Below the pieces are notes generated by a model. It ran no database searches, was not told where the DNA came from, and saw only the letters and a program-made list of their open reading frames with translations. This document shows, piece after piece, positions 44,031-49,484 of a DNA stretch of 49,484 bases (positions are counted from its first letter, which is position 1; every line of letters begins with the position of its first letter). This DNA is from Bacteroidia bacterium. Lineage in GTDB: Bacteria > Bacteroidota > Bacteroidia > M30B66. The position numbers were made by a program, and so were the translations under genes. The stretch lies in contig JAGYKL010000025.1 of NCBI GenBank assembly GCA_018401705.1, forward strand, positions 1-49,484, read 5' to 3'.

Positions 44031-45788
44031 ATGGCTAACAACAGTAATTCCTCAAAAAGAAAACGCATAGCAATTGTTAATCTCTTGCTAATAGTTGGTG
44101 TTCTTGTATTACTCAACATAGCAGGAGCATTTAAGTTTCTGCGTTTAGACCTTACTTCAGAAAAGCGTTACACACTTAATCCTGCAACTATCGATTTATT
44201 GGAAAACCTCGATGACATTGTGTATTTCAAGGTTTACCTAGAGGGTGATTTGCCTGCCAATTATAAAAGTCTTAGAAATTCAACCAAGGAAATGCTAGAT
44301 GAATTCAGGGCCTATTCTTCTTTCATAGAATATGAATTCATTGATCCTTCAGAGGCTGACTCTGAGGAAGAAAAAAAGGCCGTTTATCGCCAACTAATCG
44401 AAGATGGTCTTGTTTACACAAATCCTATCGAAGAAAAAGCGTCAGGAGTTTCTCAAACCCTTATTTGGCCGGGTGCTGTTGTTCGCTATCGCGGGAGATC
44501 ATTACCATTGCAATTACTCAGAACACAAACTTATGCAAACGAAGAGCAACTCATAAACAGGTCGGTTAATGATTTGGAATATGAGATGACCAATGTTATT
44601 AGAAAGCTTCAAACCGTTGTTAAACCAAGAGTTGCTTTCATTGAAGGGCATGGCGAACTTGATTCTACTGCAACAAAAGACATTACGCTCGCATTAAGCG
44701 AATACTATACCGTTGAAAGAACCAATATTGACTCAAATCTCACCAGTTTGGTATTTAGAGATGATAAGGGTGATTCAATAAGATTTATCCCAAGGTTCAA
44801 GGCTATAATTATTGCTAAACCAGAGAAAGTAATCCCAGAGAAGGATAAATTCATTATTGACCAATATATCATGCGCGGAGGAAAGGTGCTTTGGCTTGTT
44901 GATAGGGTGAAGGCTGATATGGATAGCATGAGCGTATACAGTTCTAAATTGGTTTATCCTTTAGATTTGAATTTAGACGATCAGCTTTTCAAATATGGGG
45001 CTAGAATCAATGCAAACCTGGTAGCCGACTTACGTTCATCAGTTATTCCTTTGGTTGTAGGTCGTGTGGGTAACCAACCGCGCTTTCAGCCGAAACGCTG
45101 GCCATATTTTGTATTAAGCTTTCCAGACAGCAAACATCCGGTCATAAATAACCTCAACGCCAGCCGTTTCGAATTTGTTAGCACCATCGATACAGTTGAT
45201 GCTCCGGGAATTAAGAAAACTGTCTTATTACGATCCTCAAAGAGAAGCCGAGATGTAAATACACCTGCTAGAATCTCACTTAATATATTAAGAGAAGAGC
45301 CTGATCCTCGACAATATCCGAAATCAGGTTTGCCCATTGCTGTGCTACTTGAGGGGAGATTCACCTCTGTTTTCAGCAACCGATTGGTAGCTTCTTTACT
45401 TTCTTCAAATGAGGTAGGCTATTTAGAAAAAGCCATCAAGCCAGGAGCTATGATTATTGTTGGTGATGGAGATATCATTAAAAACGATGTAAACAGGTCA
45501 ACTGGACAAATTATCCCAATGGGCTTTGACCGTTACACAGGCGAGCTTTTTGGCAATAGAGACTTCATTCTTAATTGTGTGAATTATTTGTGTGATGATA
45601 CTGGATTGATAGCTGTTCGCTCACGCGATGTGCAGTTGCGTTTACTTGATGTAACGAGGATCAAAGCTTCAAGAACACTTATTCAAATGCAAAATGTAGT
45701 ATTCCCAATTGCCCTAATATTGCTGGCTGGGGCAGTTATTATCATGTTAAGAAAAAGGCATTTTAGCAAATCAAAAACTAAGAATTAA
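44031..45788 (+). CDS. gldG: gliding motility ABC transporter subunit GldG
   Basis: 585 residues. N-terminal membrane helix (about 12-35), a large extracytoplasmic part starting LDLTSEKRYTLNPATIDLL and including ARVAFIEGHGEL-type sequence (RVAFIEGHGELDSTATKD) and GGKVLWLVDRVKADMDSM, and a C-terminal helix (about 555-575, VVFPIALILLAGAVIIML). This is the GldG (ABC-type uncharacterised transport) layout. Starts 3 nt after gldF and overlaps the DUF4340 gene by 1 nt. Confidence 0.95.
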   Translation: MANNSNSSKRKRIAIVNLLLIVGVLVLLNIAGAFKFLRLDLTSEKRYTLNPATIDLLENLDDIVYFKVYLEGDLPANYKSLRNSTKEMLDEFRAYSSFIEYEFIDPSEADSEEEKKAVYRQLIEDGLVYTNPIEEKASGVSQTLIWPGAVVRYRGRSLPLQLLRTQTYANEEQLINRSVNDLEYEMTNVIRKLQTVVKPRVAFIEGHGELDSTATKDITLALSEYYTVERTNIDSNLTSLVFRDDKGDSIRFIPRFKAIIIAKPEKVIPEKDKFIIDQYIMRGGKVLWLVDRVKADMDSMSVYSSKLVYPLDLNLDDQLFKYGARINANLVADLRSSVIPLVVGRVGNQPRFQPKRWPYFVLSFPDSKHPVINNLNASRFEFVSTIDTVDAPGIKKTVLLRSSKRSRDVNTPARISLNILREEPDPRQYPKSGLPIAVLLEGRFTSVFSNRLVASLLSSNEVGYLEKAIKPGAMIIVGDGDIIKNDVNRSTGQIIPMGFDRYTGELFGNRDFILNCVNYLCDDTGLIAVRSRDVQLRLLDVTRIKASRTLIQMQNVVFPIALILLAGAVIIMLRKRHFSKSKTKN

Positions 45789-46804
45789 TGAAGCAGAATA
45801 GACTACTTCTCATTGTTTTAGTAATTCTGGCTGCTGGAATTTCGTGGTTTATTTTCTCGCGTTCTTCCAGCACGCTCGGAAGAGAACTTCAGAATTTCTC
45901 AATTGAGGATACTGCTAGCATCGATAAGATTTTTATTGCCGATAAGAACGGAAACTCATCCACCCTTGACAGGGTGAATTCTGGCTCATGGAAAGTCAAT
46001 AACAAATATCCCGTTCGCGTTGATGCGATGAAAACCTTGCTCGAAACTTTTCACAAGATGAAAGTGCGTAATCCGGTTGCAAAATCTCTTGAACCGAAGG
46101 TTTTAAGAGACCTAGCCGGACCAGTCCAAAAGAAAGTTGAGATTTTCTCCAAAGGCAAGTTGTTGAAGACCATGTATATTGGAAATGAATCTGTAGATAA
46201 ACTTGGAACTTATATGCTTCTCGAGAATTCATCAGTTCCATTCGAAGTTCATATTCCAAGTCACAAAGGTTTTTTACAATCTCGTTTCATTGTAGATGAA
46301 GATATCTGGAGAGATCCTGTGTTTTTCAGATACGACTATCGCGATATCCGAACTATTGAGGTTAGATACCCCGAAATCCCAGAAGAAGGATTTGACCTCT
46401 CATTCGACGGTAAAACATTGCAGCTAAGTGCTCCAGGTTCTAAGAAGCCATCACCCAGCTTAGACACGCTTCGAGGAATGCAATACCTCAACGATTTTAG
46501 AACTATTGGTTATGAATATGTTATTGTACCAACATTTCCTCAAGCTAAGAAAGACTCGATACTTTCTTCTCAACCATTTTGTTATGTAAAAGTTACTGAT
46601 AAAAACGGCGTCGTAAATGAAGTTAAAGGATTTCATCGTGCTTCGCCGGGACCAATATCAGAATTGCTGAAATCGCAAGTTTATGAATATGATGTTGACC
46701 GCCTTTATGGCCTAGTGAATGAAAGAGATTTTGTACTTATCCAATTTTTTCAATTCGACAGGGTGTTGAAAACTCGATCTTGGCTCGAAGGCAACGAGGA
46801 GTAA
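45788..46804 (+). CDS. DUF4340 domain protein
   Basis: 338 residues: N-terminal membrane helix (5-24), then an extracytoplasmic domain with IDKIFIADKNGNSSTLDRV, WKVNNKYPVRVDAMKTLLE and KTMYIGNESVDKLGTYML, matching DUF4340. Its gene is commonly next to gldG in Bacteroidota and here overlaps gldG by 1 nt (TAATG), suggesting a role in the same transporter. Confidence 0.88.
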   Translation: MKQNRLLLIVLVILAAGISWFIFSRSSSTLGRELQNFSIEDTASIDKIFIADKNGNSSTLDRVNSGSWKVNNKYPVRVDAMKTLLETFHKMKVRNPVAKSLEPKVLRDLAGPVQKKVEIFSKGKLLKTMYIGNESVDKLGTYMLLENSSVPFEVHIPSHKGFLQSRFIVDEDIWRDPVFFRYDYRDIRTIEVRYPEIPEEGFDLSFDGKTLQLSAPGSKKPSPSLDTLRGMQYLNDFRTIGYEYVIVPTFPQAKKDSILSSQPFCYVKVTDKNGVVNEVKGFHRASPGPISELLKSQVYEYDVDRLYGLVNERDFVLIQFFQFDRVLKTRSWLEGNEE

Positions 46805-46896
46805 GGCTTTTGAAAATCTGGCATTATTTGCACGATAAGCATGAAATGTAATTGAGTTCAATATCCTATATTTACGCCCCCTAAAAATAAAGATTA

Positions 46897-48021
46897 ATGA
46901 AATTCATTATTTCCAGCACCTCTTTGCTTAAGCAACTGCAAGCTATTTCAGGCGTTCTAGCCAATAACAGCAGTTTGCCAATTTTGGAGGATTTCTTATT
47001 TGAAATTGAAGAAGGGCAAATCAAAGTATTTGCATCCGATCTTGACAATACTATCAGCACTATTATGAAAGCTGAAGCTTCAGAGCCAGGAAGAATTGCT
47101 ATTCCAGCAAAAATGCTTCTGGAATGTTTGAAGAGCTTCCCTGATCAGCCATTAACTTTTCTAATTAATGATGAGAACTTCGGTATCGAAATTTCTTCAG
47201 GATATGGAAAATATAAGCTTACAGGTCATGATCCTGAAGAGTTCCCAAGGCTTCCAGAAATTGAAGATGCTTCTTCTTTTGAAGTAGACTCTTCAACTCT
47301 TTTTAGTGGAATAAACAAAACCATTTTTGCTACAGGAAACGATGATCTTCGCCCTGTAATGTCGGGAGTATTCATGCAAGTTGGCACAGACCATATGACC
47401 ATGGTAGCTACTGATTCTCATCGTCTGGTTCGTTATAGAAGAAATGACGTGAAAGCTTCTGAAGATGCTTCGTTCATTTTGCCAAAAAAACCTCTCAATA
47501 TGCTTAAAAACCTTTTAGGCTATTTCGATGGTAATGTTGGTATCAAGTTCAATGCAAAGAATGCTTCTTTCACTTTCGACAATATCATTCTTATTTGTCG
47601 CCTGATTGAAGGTAGATATCCAAACTACGAAGCGGTAATACCTAAAGAAAATCCTTTCGAGCTAACTATGTCTCGTCAGGATTTGATGAACTCTATTCGT
47701 CGTGTGGCAATTTTCTCGAGCAAAAGCACTAATCAGGTAAAGCTTTCAATTCATGGAAGTGAGCTTCAACTTACTGCTGAAGATCCTGATTACGCGAATT
47801 CTGCAGCTGAACGTCTTACTTGTCAATATGAAGGAGAAGATATGGATATCGCTTTCAACTCGAAATTCATTTCTGAGATGTTAAGTAATCTTGAAACAGA
47901 TCGTATTCATTTACATATGAGTGCTCCTAATCGAGCAGGAATTCTTCTGCCTGATCAAGACAACTCTGATAAAGATGAAGATTTGCTCATGCTGGTGATG
48001 CCGGTGATGCTTAATAACTAA
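46897..48021 (+). CDS. dnaN: DNA polymerase III beta subunit (sliding clamp)
   Basis: 374 residues, normal length, with three clamp domains: MKFIISSTSLLKQLQAISGV, then MTMVATDSHRLVRYRR in the middle and LICRLIEGRYPNYEAVIPKE, ending MLVMPVMLNN where many clamps end PMRL. It encircles DNA as a ring of two and tethers polymerases. Located downstream of the gld operon and followed by a strong terminator. No dnaA or origin-like boxes were noticed nearby. Confidence 0.97.
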   Translation: MKFIISSTSLLKQLQAISGVLANNSSLPILEDFLFEIEEGQIKVFASDLDNTISTIMKAEASEPGRIAIPAKMLLECLKSFPDQPLTFLINDENFGIEISSGYGKYKLTGHDPEEFPRLPEIEDASSFEVDSSTLFSGINKTIFATGNDDLRPVMSGVFMQVGTDHMTMVATDSHRLVRYRRNDVKASEDASFILPKKPLNMLKNLLGYFDGNVGIKFNAKNASFTFDNIILICRLIEGRYPNYEAVIPKENPFELTMSRQDLMNSIRRVAIFSSKSTNQVKLSIHGSELQLTAEDPDYANSAAERLTCQYEGEDMDIAFNSKFISEMLSNLETDRIHLHMSAPNRAGILLPDQDNSDKDEDLLMLVMPVMLNN

Positions 48022-48026
48022 TTTTC

Positions 48027-48050
48027 AGGCCGGTTTTACCGGCCTTTTTT
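48027..48050 (+). terminator. intrinsic terminator of dnaN
   Basis: AGGCCGGT-TTT-ACCGGCCT perfect 8-bp stem followed by a T run. Confidence 0.9.
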
Positions 48051-48106
48051 ATTCCCTATTGTTATAGTGATTTCACTATTTTTAGGTCAACAAAACAAAT
48101 TACAAA

Positions 48107-48907
48107 ATGAAGAGTTCCCACGAAATTGATTATCGCATTATTGGTTCTGAAATGCAATGCGTAGAAATTGAGCTAGACCCTCAAGAAGCTGTTGTTGCTG
48201 AGGCGGGTTCATTTATGATGATGGATCAGCAAATCAGAATGGACACTATTTTCGGAGATGGAAGAGCTCAGCAACAGAGTTTCTTTGGAAAACTGGTGTC
48301 GGCAGGAAAAAGGGTACTTACCGGAGAAAGCCTTTTCATGACAGTTTATACTAATGAAGGAAATGGGAAACAGCAGGTAACCTTTGCCGCTCCATATCCC
48401 GGTAAAATCATACCTCTCGATTTAAGTATGTATCGAGGCAAACTTATTTGCCAAAAAGATGCTTTTCTATGCGCAGCAAGAGGCGTTTCAATTGGAATTG
48501 AATTTCAAAAAAGACTAGGAACAGGATTATTCGGAGGAGAAGGTTTCATCATGCAAAAATTAGAAGGCGACGGTTGGGCTTTTGTTCATTCTTGCGGAAC
48601 AATCATTGAAAGAGAACTTCAACCGGGCGAACGTTTAAAAATCGATACTGGCTGTATCGTAGCTTTTACTCAGGAAGTAGACTACGATATTCAGTTTGTT
48701 GGTGGTATTAAAAACACGTTATTCGGTGGAGAGGGTGTTTTTTATGCCGTACTTACCGGCCCCGGAAAAGTATGGATTCAATCTTTGCCTTTTAGCCGTC
48801 TAGCGGGCAGAGTGCTACGCTATGCTCCGCAAAACCGAAGCGGAGGAAAAGAAGAAGGAAGTATCTTAGGAGGACTAGGAAATCTGCTTGATGGTGATAA
48901 TAGATAA
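48107..48907 (+). CDS. TIGR00266 / AIM24 family protein
   Basis: 266 residues: [54 protein letters not shown] and [15 protein letters not shown] followed by a Gly-rich C-terminus ([14 protein letters not shown]) are typical of TIGR00266, a beta-rich cytoplasmic family related to mitochondrial AIM24. Function unknown. A 6-bp inverted repeat ATAGTG-ATTT-CACTAT at 48064-48079 lies in its leader. Confidence 0.9.
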   Translation: MKSSHEIDYRIIGSEMQCVEIELDPQEAVVAEAGSFMMMDQQIRMDTIFGDGRAQQQSFFGKLVSAGKRVLTGESLFMTVYTNEGNGKQQVTFAAPYPGKIIPLDLSMYRGKLICQKDAFLCAARGVSIGIEFQKRLGTGLFGGEGFIMQKLEGDGWAFVHSCGTIIERELQPGERLKIDTGCIVAFTQEVDYDIQFVGGIKNTLFGGEGVFYAVLTGPGKVWIQSLPFSRLAGRVLRYAPQNRSGGKEEGSILGGLGNLLDGDNR

Positions 48908-48931
48908 GTTAGTGAGCATGGTAATTTATGC

Positions 48932-49484
48932 TCATTGCTTATTTATTTGAAAATCTTTAGGAATCAAGATTCTTTTAACCTTCCACTTTGTTCTTAAAGA
49001 TGATATTTCATTGGGCTTAACTGCCCTGAACCCTCTTTTCTTAAGCTCATTATAATTAACGTAGTTCACGCTTCCGAAATAGAAAGATTCAATCTCTGAC
49101 TCTTTAAATTCTAAAGAAGAATAAGTACCTAAAATATCAATCGCTTTTACCAGTAATTCAGCTCCATTGATGCAAAGACCTTCTTGAATTTTCAAGAAAG
49201 TGTCACCAGGTTGATAGTTGTATTTGTATTGAGTAATAATGTTACCGGTATCAAGATTCTTATCAATTAGGTGGCAGGTTACCCCAATAAGATCAGTTAA
49301 TCCATAAAACAAGCACCAGAATGTTGACTTAATGCCTCTAACTTCTGGAGCAAGCCCATGATGAACATTTAGGGTACCTTTTCGTGCAATTGAAAATATA
49401 TTTTCTTTTAATATGCCTGCTCCGGCTTGAACTATTATATCAGGATTTAGGCCCTTAATTAAGTCTTCTGTTGCAGAATCATTT
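48932..49484 (-). CDS. formyltransferase family protein, 5' end cut by window edge
   Basis: About 184 codons seen, open to the right edge. GTLNVHHGLAPEVRG carries the Asn and His of the formyltransferase N-H-D triad, and GVTCHLIDKNLDTGNIITQY the Asp plus the conserved HxxD...DxGxI loop. The catalytic domain is present and the C-terminal tail (FRAVKPNEISSLRTKW) is short, unlike the OB-fold tail of Met-tRNA formyltransferase. A sugar N-formyltransferase acting on a dTDP- or UDP-amino sugar is more likely than a tRNA or purine enzyme, but the substrate is not shown. Confidence 0.8.
   Translation of the reverse strand, partial: NDSATEDLIKGLNPDIIVQAGAGILKENIFSIARKGTLNVHHGLAPEVRGIKSTFWCLFYGLTDLIGVTCHLIDKNLDTGNIITQYKYNYQPGDTFLKIQEGLCINGAELLVKAIDILGTYSSLEFKESEIESFYFGSVNYVNYNELKKRGFRAVKPNEISSLRTKWKVKRILIPKDFQINKQ

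Noticed and set aside
46804-46896. Origin of replication near dnaN
   Set aside because: No DnaA-box cluster or dnaA gene is visible; dnaN alone is not a reliable origin marker in this phylum.

Overview
The window looks like a chromosomal segment of a Bacteroidota bacterium, probably a gliding-type marine or freshwater lineage near Flavobacteriales/Cytophagia. The support is: several proteins with type IX secretion (T9SS) C-terminal sorting domains, the gldF-gldG gliding ABC genes, a CHU_C-like domain, WG repeats, DUF3078 and DUF4340 proteins, short AT-rich leaders with TAnnTTTG -7 boxes and almost no Shine-Dalgarno sequences, and generally AT-rich DNA. I cannot place it more finely from sequence alone.

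Layout. 1-0.8 kb: truncated N-acetyl sugar amidotransferase (surface glycan synthesis). 1-5.7 kb: WG-repeat protein plus lipoprotein operon. 6.2-9.7 kb: outer-membrane barrel-like proteins and two secreted YESxA-repeat (DUF6150-like) paralogues flanking an ORF6N protein. 9.9-20.1 kb: a VOC protein, then a run of secreted adhesin-like genes (a small secreted protein, a giant beta-helix/T9SS gene broken by many frameshifts and one stop, and two tandem T9SS paralogues). 20.3-25.7 kb: housekeeping genes on the minus strand (YafK-like L,D-transpeptidase, EF-P, CorA, a 1.1-kb repeat island, RlmB, HldD). 25.7-31.2 kb: DUF922 protein, hipBA toxin-antitoxin pair with a candidate operator array, purC, phoH-like, SAM hydroxide adenosyltransferase, ABM monooxygenase. 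31.5-35.7 kb: a second large T9SS protein with one frameshift. 35.9-43.1 kb: mscL, DUF3078, SCO protein, another T9SS protein, a barrel/lipoprotein pair, DUF2200, DUF1801, rhodanese. 43.3-48.9 kb: gldF-gldG-DUF4340, dnaN, TIGR00266. 48.9 kb-end: truncated formyltransferase.

Functionally, much of the coding capacity is devoted to the cell surface: T9SS cargo, outer-membrane barrels, lipoproteins, heptose synthesis and two truncated sugar-modifying enzymes at the two edges. The core genes (efp, rlmB, purC, dnaN, mscL, phoH) look intact, whereas every clear frameshift or internal stop lies in secreted surface-protein genes. Whether that reflects local sequence error, decay or on/off variation cannot be settled from this window.

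The most unusual signals are the cluster of at least ten small indels at about 12.0-13.6 kb inside one otherwise coherent giant gene, a 320-bp array of CGTA-type units carrying a nested duplication, dispersed CCCC-N4/5-GGGG micro-palindromes that sit in frame inside genes (two of them within the N-terminal domain of HipA), and a repeated GYGAATGAT element around the hipBA promoter.
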